64,000 nucleotides of DNA from Kolteria novifilia. GTDB lineage: Bacteria; Planctomycetota; Planctomycetia; Kolteriales; Kolteriaceae. The stretch covers positions 6,014,001 through 6,078,000 of the forward strand of contig CP036279.1 of assembly GCA_007748055.1 (NCBI GenBank), given 5' to 3'. Positions within the stretch are counted from its first letter, which is position 1. Each line of letters begins with the position of its first letter. A model generated the notes under the pieces. The model worked only from the letters and a program-made list of their open reading frames with translations. It searched no databases and was not told where the DNA came from. The position numbers and the translations under genes are program-made. Shown piece by piece: positions 18,244 through 26,858 of this stretch.

Positions 18244-18684
18244 TTGGCCGTCAACATCTACGAGTGTCTGTTTCTCATCGAGCCGAACAAAGCATCGTCC
18301 GACTGGGACAACTCCATGGCGACCGCCAATGGCATGATCGAGCGGCATGGAGGAGAGATCCTTTTCTCTCGTCACTGGGGTGAGCCGAAGCTCGCGTATC
18401 CGATCAAGAAGTTCCGCAAGGGCGGCTACCTGCTGACCTACTTCCGCTCGGATTCCCAGGGGATTCCGAAGATGGAAGCCGACTTCCGTCTCGCCGTCGA
18501 CTTGATCCTCCGCCACATGGTGGTCAAGTTGCACCCGAGCATCGCCGATCGCATCCTGGCCCAGCTTCATGGAACCCACTCCGAGGAGGAAGGGTCCGGA
18601 GAAGAAGGCGCCGCGGAGGCCGCTGGCGAAGAGGGAGCCAAGGAAGAGACCAAGCAAGAGGCCGCCGAGACCGCCAAGGCGTAG
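18244..18684 (+). CDS. rpsF: 30S ribosomal protein S6
   Basis: 146 residues with a TTG start at 18244, supported by AGGAG about 9 bases upstream and the immediate 'VNIYECLFLIEPN' family start. The S6 ferredoxin-like fold covers about residues 3-95 ('GEILFSRHWGEPKLAYPIKK', 'GYLLTYFRSD'). An acidic, alanine/glutamate-rich tail of about 40 residues follows. It pairs with S18 on the ribosome; no rpsR gene is present in this cluster. Confidence 0.96.
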   Translation: MAVNIYECLFLIEPNKASSDWDNSMATANGMIERHGGEILFSRHWGEPKLAYPIKKFRKGGYLLTYFRSDSQGIPKMEADFRLAVDLILRHMVVKLHPSIADRILAQLHGTHSEEEGSGEEGAAEAAGEEGAKEETKQEAAETAKA

Positions 18685-18753
18685 TCCCCCTCGGGACTCG
18701 TTTGGTGGCCATGCCGACCCGGCGTTTGACGTTCGCTCGCGAAGGAGGGACCG

Positions 18754-19254
18754 ATGGCAAACCTGAACAAAGTCTTGCTGATTGGTCGGCTGACGCGCGA
18801 CCCGGAGCTGCGTTACACCCCTTCGGGTACTGCCGTCTCCGATCTCGGCCTCGCCGTCAACAACTACCGCAAGGGACAGGACGGTCAGCGTCAGGAAGAA
18901 ACCGTCTTCGTCGATGTCACCGCTTGGGGCCGGACCGCCGAGCTCGCCAATCAGTACCTCGCGAAAGGTCGGCAAGTCTTCGTCGAGGGTCGCCTCAAGT
19001 TCGATCAATGGACCTCCCAAGAGGGCCAGAAGCGATCCAAGCTCAACGTGGTCGCCGAGAACCTTCAGTTCCTCGACTCGCGTGGCGAGGGAGGTCCTCC
19101 CGGTGGCGGCGGCGGTGGCCGATCGCACCAAGGCTCCCCCTCCTACTCCGACCACCAAGGTGACTCGGGCGGAGGGGCCCCGCGTGACGACTACCAACAA
19201 CCCAGCAACGACTTTGATGGTCCAAGCTCGGGAGACGAGGACATTCCTTTCTGA
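18754..19254 (+). CDS. ssb: Single-stranded DNA-binding protein
   Basis: 166 residues; GAAGGAGG precedes the ATG. An OB fold occupies about residues 1-110 ('LNKVLLIGRLTRDPELRYTP', 'FVDVTAWGRTAELANQYLAKG', 'FVEGRLKFDQWTSQEGQKRS'). A glycine-rich linker follows and the conserved acidic protein-interaction tip DEDIPF ends the protein. It binds ssDNA in replication and repair. Standard rpsF-ssb-rplI neighbourhood. Confidence 0.97.
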   Translation: MANLNKVLLIGRLTRDPELRYTPSGTAVSDLGLAVNNYRKGQDGQRQEETVFVDVTAWGRTAELANQYLAKGRQVFVEGRLKFDQWTSQEGQKRSKLNVVAENLQFLDSRGEGGPPGGGGGGRSHQGSPSYSDHQGDSGGGAPRDDYQQPSNDFDGPSSGDEDIPF

Positions 19255-19334
19255 TCCGGGCCAGCGCCGATCGCGGCGCCGGAGCGCTTCAGTCCAACGA
19301 ATCGTAAGACGTATCTGATTTCGAGAGTAATCCG

Positions 19335-19922
19335 ATGTCCCAACAAACCAGCAAGAAGTCGAAGAAGCAGAAGAAGGGGCGTACCGAGCCTGAAGTGAAT
19401 CGGTTCCCCAAGAAGATTCGCAAACGCCGTCAGATGCCGCGCGGGCCGCACGGGGGCATGCAGCTCATCCTCATCGAGCCGGTTCTCGATCTCGGGCAGC
19501 AAGGGGACCTCGTCGAAGTCAAGCCGGGCTACGGCCGCAACTATCTGATCCCGCAGGGCATGGCGACCTACGTCACGCCCGAGGCCCTTCTTCGCATCGA
19601 GAAGCACAAGGCCAAGGTCGAAGCCTTGCGTCTTGCTCGTGTCGCCGACCTTCAGGTCTTGGCCAAGAAGCTCGAGAAGGTCAGTGTGACCATCGAGGCC
19701 AACGCCAACGAGGAAGGCCACCTCTACGGCTCGGTCACCGCGACCGACATCGTCGACGCCTTGAAGAAGGAAAAATTCGAGATCACCGCGGATCAAGTCC
19801 GCCTCGAAGGCCCGCTCAAGGAGCTCGGCCTCTACAACGTCGCGCTTCAGCTTGCCGGCGAAGTCACCTCGGAGGTCAAGGTCTGGGTCGTTCCGAACAA
19901 CGCGGAAGCTCCCACCGCCTGA
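19335..19922 (+). CDS. rplI: 50S ribosomal protein L9 with basic N-terminal extension
   Basis: 195 residues. L9 proper begins near residue 42 ('MQLILIEPVLDLGQQGDLVEVKPGYGRNYLIP'), so there is a lysine-rich extension of about 40 residues (KKSKKQKKGR). Starting at the internal methionine of 'GGMQLILIE' (about 19458) would give a normal L9, but I see no ribosome-binding site there. The C-terminal 23S-binding domain is complete ('GSVTATDIVDALKKEKFEI'). Last gene of the run before a terminator. Confidence 0.94.
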   Translation: MSQQTSKKSKKQKKGRTEPEVNRFPKKIRKRRQMPRGPHGGMQLILIEPVLDLGQQGDLVEVKPGYGRNYLIPQGMATYVTPEALLRIEKHKAKVEALRLARVADLQVLAKKLEKVSVTIEANANEEGHLYGSVTATDIVDALKKEKFEITADQVRLEGPLKELGLYNVALQLAGEVTSEVKVWVVPNNAEAPTA

Positions 19923-19927
19923 CGCCC

Positions 19928-19956
19928 GGCGGGGCCCTGCCCCGCCATTTTCCTTT
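19928..19956 (+). terminator. Probable intrinsic terminator after rplI
   Basis: Perfect 8-bp GC stem GGCGGGGC (19928-19935) and GCCCCGCC (19939-19946), loop CCT, followed by ATTTTCCTTT. It lies 6 bases after the rplI stop and would close the rplY-pth-rpsF-ssb-rplI unit, leaving dnaB to its own promoter. Confidence 0.65.
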
Positions 19957-19984
19957 CGCAACCGCCGCCCGCTCCTAAGGATGT

Positions 19985-20207
19985 TCCGTAGGTCGGGCCG
20001 CTACTTGGCACGCGCGCCGCTCGGTTCTCCAAACGGCAGGCAATGGCCTGACCTACCTGAAAGCAACCTGGAGTAGGGTGGGTCTTGACCCACTATTTCC
20101 GTTGGCCATCGATGCCCGCTACCACGATGTTCCCGTTGCTCGGGCCACTGCCTGACACACGCGCCGCTCGGTCCTCGAAGAGTCAAGCAATGGGCTGATC
20201 TACCAGA
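19985..20207. repeat. Degenerate family B palindromes between rplI and dnaB
   Basis: Two related blocks: 'TAGGTCGGGCCGCT' with 'GGCAGGCAATGGCCTGACC' (about 19988-20058) and a second near 20145-20207. Between them is a stem AGTGGGTC/GACCCACT-type palindrome (20075-20097). No gene can be supported in 19957-20437, and no clear dnaB promoter was seen. Confidence 0.6.
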
Positions 20208-20437
20208 GAGCCCAACATCATCCGGCTTGGTTCGAGCGCAAGTCCAGGTCCCGAAAGGACCACCGAAATCTCGCGATCTGGGGCGTTGCCAGCGGCCGCT
20301 CGCCCAAGTAATCTAGGTCGTCGACATTACCTAGCAAGCTCTAGCTCCCTCACGATTCGGAGCCACCTCGAGAGTGATTGGCCCGCCCAACGCGGCTGCG
20401 CTCTCCTCGAATCTCAGTCAGCGCAAGGATGCCCCCC

Positions 20438-21865
20438 ATGGCGGCCAAGACGACTCGCAGCGCCTCGCGCAAGATGACCAAGTCGACCCGAGAGCTTCTC
20501 TCGGAGACGTTGCCGCCGCAGAACCTCGCCGCCGAGCGGGCCGTGCTCGGGAGCATCCTGCGTGACAACGAGTGCATTGCCGACGTCCTGCCCAAGCTCG
20601 GCGTCGACGACTTCTACAGTGCCCACCACCGCACGATGTACGAGGCCGTCGTCGATCTCTCCAACGAGAACCATCCCGTCGATCCGTTGACGCTGGGGGA
20701 GGAACTCGCCCGTCGCGGCCAGTTGCTCGATGTCGGCGGAGCCCCCGCGATCGTCGAGATCTACGACGAGACGCTCACCGCCGCCAACGTCCTGCACTAC
20801 GCGCAGATCGTTCGCGAGAAGGCAGTCGCGCGCCATCTGATTCATGCCTGCACCGAGATCCTTCGCGACGCCTACGACGAGTCGACGCGACCCGACGACT
20901 TGATGGCGGAGTCCGAGAAGAAGATCTTCCGGATCCTCGAGGATGGCAGCAGCGCCACCACCATCGATTTGGCCTCGGCCATCAAGGGGGTCTTCGACCG
21001 GATTAGCTTGCGGCACGATCGCGACGGGCTCGCCCTCGGCGGAGTCCCAAGCGGCTTTTCCGACCTCGACGAGATGACCGACGGGTGGAAAGGTTCGGAG
21101 ATGATCGTCGTGGCCGCCCGGCCGGCGATGGGAAAGACCGCGTTCGCCCTCAACCTCGTCGAGCACGCGGCCCTCGAGAACAATATGCCGGTCCTCTTTT
21201 GCAGCTTGGAAATGTCGGCGCTCGAATTGGCCGAGCGTATGCTTTGCGCCCGCGCTCAAGTGAACGGCCACATGCTGCGGAAAGGACGAACGGGCGCCGA
21301 TGACATGCAGAAGCTCATCCACGCCTCCGAGGAACTCAGCAACGCCCCGATTTACATCGACGACACGCCGGGGCAATCGATGCTCCGCATTGCTTCGTCG
21401 GCGCGGCGGCTGGAACGGGAACGGCGCCGGCACGGCGACAAGCTCTCCATGATCGTGATCGACTACTTGCAGCTCATCGAGGCCGACGACCGTACCGCCA
21501 GTCGCCAGGAGCAGATCAGCGTGATCTCGCGGCGGATCAAGAACCTCGCGAAGGAACTCGACGTTCCCGTCATCGCTCTTTCGCAGCTCAATCGCTCGGT
21601 CGAGTCGCGTGAAGGCCACCGTCCGCGCATGGCCGACCTTCGAGAAAGTGGAAGTATCGAGCAGGATGCCGACGCGGTTCTGCTGCTGCATCGCGACGAC
21701 GCGTACAACGCCGACGAGAATCCGGGGCTCGCCGACGTCATCGTCGCCAAACAGCGAAGTGGCCCGGTCGGCGACGTGCGGCTGACCTTCCGCAAGGAGC
21801 TGACGCGTTTCGAGAACTTCTCTCCCGAAATGGCCCCCTTCGACGCCGCCAACACCTCGTTCTAG
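20438..21865 (+). CDS. dnaB: Replicative DNA helicase
   Basis: 475 residues from the ATG at 20438, preferred because AAGGA lies 8 bases upstream; the frame is open from 20378. N-terminal DnaB domain ('PPQNLAAERAVLGSILRDNECIADVLPKL'), linker, then the RecA-like motor: Walker A 'ARPAMGKTAFALN', Walker B 'SMIVIDYLQLI', and 'DLRESGSIEQDADAVLLLHR'. It unwinds DNA 5'-3' at the fork. No intein is visible. It lies downstream of rpsF-ssb-rplI as in many bacteria. Confidence 0.97.
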   Translation: MAAKTTRSASRKMTKSTRELLSETLPPQNLAAERAVLGSILRDNECIADVLPKLGVDDFYSAHHRTMYEAVVDLSNENHPVDPLTLGEELARRGQLLDVGGAPAIVEIYDETLTAANVLHYAQIVREKAVARHLIHACTEILRDAYDESTRPDDLMAESEKKIFRILEDGSSATTIDLASAIKGVFDRISLRHDRDGLALGGVPSGFSDLDEMTDGWKGSEMIVVAARPAMGKTAFALNLVEHAALENNMPVLFCSLEMSALELAERMLCARAQVNGHMLRKGRTGADDMQKLIHASEELSNAPIYIDDTPGQSMLRIASSARRLERERRRHGDKLSMIVIDYLQLIEADDRTASRQEQISVISRRIKNLAKELDVPVIALSQLNRSVESREGHRPRMADLRESGSIEQDADAVLLLHRDDAYNADENPGLADVIVAKQRSGPVGDVRLTFRKELTRFENFSPEMAPFDAANTSF

Positions 21866-22021
21866 GCTTCGTCGGGGATTCCGGACGACTGGGGTCGCCG
21901 CCAAGTCATCGGTTCCCTCGCGAACGACGTTGGAAGAAGCCCCCTCCTGCTTCCCATCGGACAAGGCTTCGGGACCGCCGAAAGCTGGATCGATCCGCGT
22001 GAGGAAGAAGACCCGCTCTAA

Positions 22022-22078
22022 CTCCCCCTTGGACAAGGGGGAGCACTAGTGTCCCTCCTTTGTCCAAGGGGGAATGAA
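22022..22078. repeat. Family D hairpins between dnaB and rsgA
   Basis: A perfect 10-bp stem CTCCCCCTTG (22022-22031) and CAAGGGGGAG (22034-22043), followed by a second partial copy reading TTTGTCCAAGGGGGA (about 22059-22073). The region 21866-22202 contains no gene. The block lies about 130 bases before the rsgA start. Confidence 0.85.
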
Positions 22079-22202
22079 GAGGGGGCGGGCTCTCGATACC
22101 GAGGACCCGTCCTTCAAAATCCGAAAGCCCGACGGACAACCTCCAACCTGCCGCACCGCGAAGTCTCCCTCACTCATTGAGGCATTTTGCTACCATGAGG
22201 AC

Positions 22203-23327
22203 ATGGCGAAGAAACGAAAGATGCGCGTCGCCCTCCAGAAGAATCGCACCTCCCGACGGCGCGATGGCGACCTGACCCGCGCGTATCATCAAGACGAGGA
22301 CGCCGACGCGCTTAGCGCAAAGGGAGAACGCGTGCGCGCCAAGGGAGGCGTCTCCCGCAAGCGTACCGTCCAGATCGACACCGAAACCAATTCGCTCGCC
22401 GTCACCGAGGATTGCGAACGAGGCCGCGTCCTAATGGTTCAAGGGCTCCACTGTGTCGTGGTGACCGAAGAGGGAACGACCCGCCGTTGCTACACCCGTC
22501 GGCTGCTCAAGTCGTTGCAGATCGACGAACGCAGCGTTATCGCCACCGGCGACTGGGTCTGGTTTCGCCCCGCTCCCAACGACGAGGGGATGATCGTCAG
22601 CGTCGAGCCACGCGGCGGGATGCTGACCAGACGCTACCGGCATCGCGAACAAGTCATCGCCGCCAACGTCGACCGGGTACTGATCGTCGGCTCGCTCTTG
22701 GAACCGGTGCTCAAACCGAACTTAATCGACCGCTACCTGGTCACGGCCGAACTCGGCGGCGTCCGCCCCCTGATCTGTTTGAACAAGGCCGATCTCATTA
22801 AGACGCGCGTCATCATGCCCATCATGGGTCTCTACAGTCAGCTCGGCTATGACATCATTCTGGCGAGCGCCTCGACCGGCCAAGGCCTCGACTTGCTCAA
22901 GCGAATGCTTGCGGGAAGTCAGACGGTCATCGTCGGGCAGAGCGGCGTCGGAAAGAGTTCACTGCTCAACGCCCTCGATCCCAGTCTCCATCTCAAGGTC
23001 GGGAACATCAGCGACAAGTCGGGGAAGGGAAAGCACACGACGACGACCGCCCAACTGCTCCGTTTGGAGGATGGCGGGACCGTGATCGATACACCTGGCA
23101 TTCGGCAGTTCGAGCTCGCCGACATCGAGCCCGAGGAGGTGCACGGGCATTTCATCGAGTTCCGCGCCTTCACCATTCACTGCCGGTTCCCAGGATGCCA
23201 GCACCTGCATGAAGAGGACTGCGCCATTAAGACCGCGGTCGCCGAAGGGCTCATTACTTGGGGGCGCTACGAGAGCTACTTGCGGATGCTCAACGGCGAA
23301 GAGCGGATGACGGGGAAGTCGACGTGA
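22203..23327 (+). CDS. rsgA: Ribosome small-subunit-dependent GTPase A
   Basis: 374 residues from the ATG at 22203 (GAGGA 4 bases upstream); the frame opens at 22074. Order of parts: basic N-terminus, OB fold, then a circularly permuted GTPase with G4 'LICLNKADL' before G1 'GQSGVGKSSLLN' and G3 'DTPGIRQF'. The zinc-binding cysteine/histidine set follows in 'CRFPGCQHLHEEDCAIK'. It acts in late 30S maturation. The stop overlaps the flbD start by 4 bases. Confidence 0.96.
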   Translation: MAKKRKMRVALQKNRTSRRRDGDLTRAYHQDEDADALSAKGERVRAKGGVSRKRTVQIDTETNSLAVTEDCERGRVLMVQGLHCVVVTEEGTTRRCYTRRLLKSLQIDERSVIATGDWVWFRPAPNDEGMIVSVEPRGGMLTRRYRHREQVIAANVDRVLIVGSLLEPVLKPNLIDRYLVTAELGGVRPLICLNKADLIKTRVIMPIMGLYSQLGYDIILASASTGQGLDLLKRMLAGSQTVIVGQSGVGKSSLLNALDPSLHLKVGNISDKSGKGKHTTTTAQLLRLEDGGTVIDTPGIRQFELADIEPEEVHGHFIEFRAFTIHCRFPGCQHLHEEDCAIKTAVAEGLITWGRYESYLRMLNGEERMTGKST

Positions 23328-23533
23328 TCAAACTGACGCGACTGAACGGTCAAGCGTTTGTGCTTAATTCAGAATTGATTAAGTTCATTGAAAAAACGCC
23401 GGACACGCTTCTTACCTTGCGAGATGGTGATAAAGTGATGGTGCGCGAGGAGCCGGAGGAGGTCGTCCGTCGGGTCGTCGAGTATGTCCGTAGCCTCCAG
23501 TACGTTCCTCATCCGAAGCGTGGCCACAACTAG
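23324..23533 (+). CDS. flbD: FlbD-family flagellar protein
   Basis: 69 residues from the GTG at 23324, which overlaps the rsgA TGA (GTGA junction) and so is probably translationally coupled. 'IKLTRLNGQAFVLNSELI' followed by 'IEKTPDTLLTLRDGDKVMV' and 'VVRRVVEYVRSL' is the FlbD pattern, a short protein found next to motAB and fliL in many flagellar operons. Exact function is unsettled. The two following genes are FliL-like, which supports a flagellar context. Confidence 0.87.
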   Translation: MIKLTRLNGQAFVLNSELIKFIEKTPDTLLTLRDGDKVMVREEPEEVVRRVVEYVRSLQYVPHPKRGHN

Positions 23534-23703
23534 TCACTCCACTCCGTGCCCGAATCTCGTGAAGTTTCTCCCATTCCCAGACACATCCAAGAACGTCAGC
23601 TATAGTTTAGCTGAAATAACCCTCGGTGTACCCAAACGAGTCCCGGCACCGACAGGCCTTCGGGATCAGGAAGAGTCCCCAGAGTAGGATCAAGGGCCGA
23701 CTG

Positions 23704-24165
23704 ATGCAGCTCCTCCAGAAGTACCGATTTTTTGTGATCATTCTGATCGCGTCGCTACTCGTGGAAGGTGTCTTCCTATCTCTGGTGCTCTCCTCGGGAG
23801 AGGAAGCCGCCGCCGACACCGAGAAGGAAGTCGCCGTCGTCGATTTGGCTGAGATTGAAATCGGCAGCTTCACCGTCACCAACCACGAAGAGCCCGGATT
23901 GCCCCTCCGTGTCGACTTCACGGTCTTCGCCGCGGTGGAGAAGAGCCTTGAAGAGGAGTTCTCGACCGCCTACGAGCTTAACACGAACAAGATCAAGGAA
24001 GCGATCACCATTGTCATTCGGCAGGCCCGACCGGAGGATCTGCGCGAGGACGATCTCGAGTACGTCAAGGCGCAGATCACCAAAGCGATCCGCGAGATCA
24101 TCGGGCGCGAGAAACCCTCCGTCCAGGGCGTGATCATTCCGAATTTCGACGTCTACCAGATCTAG
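23704..24165 (+). CDS. FliL-like flagellar basal-body protein, copy 1
   Basis: 153 residues from the ATG at 23704. One N-terminal membrane helix (YRFFVIILIASLLVEGVFLSLVL) is followed by a periplasmic domain with a strand ('PLRVDFTVFAAVE'), a long helix ('YELNTNKIKEAITIVIRQA'), a second helix ending 'AIREIIG' and a last strand 'VQGVIIPNFDVYQI'. This is the FliL/stomatin-like arrangement. FliL surrounds stators and helps torque generation. It resembles the next gene in layout, and it follows flbD by 170 bases. Confidence 0.7.
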   Translation: MQLLQKYRFFVIILIASLLVEGVFLSLVLSSGEEAAADTEKEVAVVDLAEIEIGSFTVTNHEEPGLPLRVDFTVFAAVEKSLEEEFSTAYELNTNKIKEAITIVIRQARPEDLREDDLEYVKAQITKAIREIIGREKPSVQGVIIPNFDVYQI

Positions 24166-24215
24166 GAGCGGAGCCCTCGACATCGCTAGACGATCTCGGG
24201 GCGAGGAGCGAACAC

Positions 24216-24710
24216 GTGGAATTCGTGAAGCGCAATATTGGGCTCTTCCTCTTGGGGGGGATCTTCTTGCTCGAGGGGGTCTTGCTTGCCTTCTACAGCG
24301 TCGACAGCGAGGACGGCAAGGACGCCGAGGAGAAAAAGCCCAAGGTCGCCGATGTGCGCGCGACCGGCGTCGATGGACAACCGCTCGCCGACGGCGTGGA
24401 AGTCTCGTTGGGCGAGTACCGCGAACGCAATGACAGCTTTCCCGGGCCGCCGATGACGGTCGACGTCGCGGTCGCGGCCCTGGTCCCCTTCGATGGCGAA
24501 GCCGAGTTCAACGTCCTCTACGAGAAGCGCCGCCAACGGGTTCGGGAAGCGATCGTCCGAACGATCCGCAGCGCTGACTACCGCGAGTTTCGCCAGCCCG
24601 GGCTCACGACCCTCAAGTACCGCATCCTCGAGTCGATTCGCACCTCATTCACCGCCAAGCGCATGCTGATCGACCGCATCTTCATCCCGTCGTTCTCGAT
24701 CAGCAGTTGA
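24216..24710 (+). CDS. FliL-like flagellar basal-body protein, copy 2
   Basis: 164 residues from a GTG at 24216 with GCGAGGAGCG upstream. Same plan as the preceding gene: N-terminal helix (GLFLLGGIFLLEGVLLAFY, sharing 'LLEGV/LVEGV'), acidic linker, strand 'PMTVDVAVAALV', helix 'YEKRRQRVREAIVRTIRSA', helix 'LKYRILESIRTSF' and a final 'LIDRIFIPSFSIS' strand. The tandem pair probably arose by duplication and then diverged widely. No motA/motB follows; the next gene is on the other strand. Confidence 0.66.
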   Translation: MEFVKRNIGLFLLGGIFLLEGVLLAFYSVDSEDGKDAEEKKPKVADVRATGVDGQPLADGVEVSLGEYRERNDSFPGPPMTVDVAVAALVPFDGEAEFNVLYEKRRQRVREAIVRTIRSADYREFRQPGLTTLKYRILESIRTSFTAKRMLIDRIFIPSFSISS

Positions 24711-24822
24711 TGATCGCCACACGTCGCTCTCGACCCACTTCACTCCCATTGAAATAGACCGGGACAGTGCCCGGCCGTTGAGGAGTTCGATCTTCGGTTA
24801 CACTCGGTGCCGAAGCTTGCGC

Positions 24823-25293
24823 TTAGCTGCCTCGCTTCTGGTACTCGGTGAGGTACCCCGTGAAGATCCGCCGATGCTCTTCCTCGTCGGCGAGCAACGT
24901 GATGCACAGGTCCTGGGTCACGTAGTCGATCCCATCACACAACTTGATCAGTTTGTTGTACTGCTTGATCGCGCCATCCTCGGCGTCAATCACTCCCTTG
25001 ATCACCGCGACGACATCGGTCGTGTCCTCGGGCGGTTGTAGGCTGTCCTGATCGAACGCGAGCTGCTTCGACCCGGGAATACGGCCGCCGATCGTCTTGA
25101 TGCGACTGGCGAGTTGGGAGGCATGCGTCAGTTCGTCTTGAACTTCCGCCTGGAGCGACTTCTTGATTTCCTCGGCGCGAACTCCGTCGAGGGCGACCGA
25201 GTTGGCCATGTAGTTGATGACCGTTTCGAGTTCCATGTTGTAGGATTTGGCCAATTCCTTGGCGATTTTAGCACGCTTGTCGTTGTCAGCCAT
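24823..25293 (-). CDS. Ferritin-like (bacterioferritin/Dps-type) protein
   Basis: 156 residues from the ATG at 25293. A four-helix ferritin-like protein: 'LETVINYMANSVALDGVRAEEI' (helix with E), 'VQDELTHASQLASRI' (ExxH pair), and 'LLADEEEHRRIFTGYL' (ExxH pair) provide a di-iron ligand set. The exact subfamily is unclear; iron storage or oxidative-stress protection is likely. It follows the HEAT-repeat gene by 16 bases on the same strand, probably co-transcribed. Confidence 0.85.
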   Translation of the reverse strand: MADNDKRAKIAKELAKSYNMELETVINYMANSVALDGVRAEEIKKSLQAEVQDELTHASQLASRIKTIGGRIPGSKQLAFDQDSLQPPEDTTDVVAVIKGVIDAEDGAIKQYNKLIKLCDGIDYVTQDLCITLLADEEEHRRIFTGYLTEYQKRGS

Positions 25294-25309
25294 TGAGCAC
25301 ACTTCCCTC

Positions 25310-26359
25310 TTACTGGGCCGTCGATGCCTCGCCGGGCATCGCGACCAAGACCTCTTTCGCACGAACCCTCAGAAAGCCCGACTCATCGCCCGCTAGGCGT
25401 TCGACACTAGTACGAATGGATGATAGATCCGCGTTGGGATTGCGTTCCGCGAGCCGCTTGAGAGCCGCGAGCGCCACCGCGACCGTCAGCCTCGCTTTCT
25501 CCACACTCGCCTCTTCCGTGGACGATCCTTCCGTCTGAAATTGCTCGGCCAGTTGAGCAACGTCCAGCAGTTGGCTTAGCGCCGGGATCGCCGCCTCATC
25601 GCCGTGGGACGCCAACGCGACCGAGGCATTGATCCTCACGTGAACCGACGGGTCGTTCAGCGCCGCCTTGAGCGCCGAGACCGAACGACTGTCATCCAAG
25701 AATCCGAGTGTGTAGGTCGCGACCTCCCGAACCTGCTGATCGTCCTCACGCGAGTACTCCACGACCTCGGGAACGACGTTCGGGTCATCGACGTCGCCAA
25801 GTTGATCGGCGAGTCGCGCGATCGAGACCAACGCCGCCTTGCGAATCAGGAAGGGCTGCTCGGGTTCCGCGGCGCGGCGCAGAGCGGGAACGCCAATCGT
25901 GAACTCGAAGCATCCCAGCGCGCCGCAGAGGTACTCCACCAGCCGCAAACGCTCTTCGTCGTCCGGTTCGGCGGCTCTGGGACGTCGACGTCCGTTCTCC
26001 TCGGTTTCCTCAGTCGCCAACTGGTTCTCGAGCAACCCCTTGAGGCTGACGGCAAGTTCGAGGTTCTTCGTGTGCACCGACCCCGAACGCAGCAAGTGCG
26101 TCAGGTCGTGAGCCGCCTTCCAACGTTCGCCACCGCCACTCTTAATCGCTTCGACGTAGCCTTCGACCGAGCGATCGTTGTGGGCGAGCTTCCCGAAAAG
26201 AAACCAAACCAGCATGATCCCAAAGACGATCACCGCGGGGAGTACGAAGAGTTGCAGAAAGAAGCCCGTCGTCGGTGGCTTGACCGCGGGAAGGTCCGCG
26301 GGCGGCTCCTGCTTGTGCTCGGTCGATTCGCTCGGGTCGGTTGCCATGGTGTTCGTCAT
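25310..26359 (-). CDS. HEAT-repeat protein with N-terminal membrane anchor
   Basis: 349 residues. A proline-rich cytoplasmic N-terminus, one membrane helix (FVLPAVIVFGIMLVWFLFG, about residues 38-56), then tandem HEAT/armadillo repeats: 'LVEYLCGALGCFEFTIGVPAL', 'RKAALVSIARLADQLG', 'VREVATYTLGFLDDSRSVSAL' and 'VRINASVALASHGDEAAIPAL'. Such repeats act as protein scaffolds. Co-oriented with the ferritin-like gene; partner unknown. Confidence 0.82.
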   Translation of the reverse strand: MTNTMATDPSESTEHKQEPPADLPAVKPPTTGFFLQLFVLPAVIVFGIMLVWFLFGKLAHNDRSVEGYVEAIKSGGGERWKAAHDLTHLLRSGSVHTKNLELAVSLKGLLENQLATEETEENGRRRPRAAEPDDEERLRLVEYLCGALGCFEFTIGVPALRRAAEPEQPFLIRKAALVSIARLADQLGDVDDPNVVPEVVEYSREDDQQVREVATYTLGFLDDSRSVSALKAALNDPSVHVRINASVALASHGDEAAIPALSQLLDVAQLAEQFQTEGSSTEEASVEKARLTVAVALAALKRLAERNPNADLSSIRTSVERLAGDESGFLRVRAKEVLVAMPGEASTAQ

Positions 26360-26778
26360 TGTCGCCGTGGGTTGTTGATCTCTGGGAAGGGAAAGCCCCC
26401 TCGCGAAGACGGGGTTCGTCGATTCGAGCCGACGGTCCCCATCGTCCGCTTACCGGGGGTTATAGCGAATCGCCCCTCCCAGGCTTTCCCCGAAAAGGGC
26501 ATCCTCGGGAAGAAACGGAGCGAGCCGGTAAGCGACTCGGTGGGTCAAGCGACGTGTCACCCTAGATGGGTCGGGGAGGTTGTCAAGCGAGGCGGGTCAG
26601 AAGCGAAATCCGAGGAAGCACGATCAAGGGTCCGCCCTACCGGGTCTTCTCCGCGTCCCCACGACGAGACGGGAACGTGACACCCGGAGGGGGGATGCGA
26701 CACGCGTTCGCGCGAACCGACGATCAATCGACGGCGGGGGCGATCAGAGCGTGGCTGATCGCGTTGAGCGACCGCCTC

Positions 26779-26807
26779 TTTCATGCAAGAGTCGAACCAG
26801 CTATACT
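26779..26807 (+). promoter_or_regulatory. Candidate promoter for the first DUF1559 gene
   Basis: TATACT (26802-26807) with TTTCAT 17 bases upstream (26779-26784), 51 bases before the ATG at 26859. The -35 is weak. The rest of the gap between the HEAT gene and this gene (26360-26778) contains no gene I can support. Confidence 0.4.
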
Positions 26808-26858
26808 GCAAATCACCTTATTCTTTTGTCGCCCATCGCTCATCAAAAGGAGTATCCC

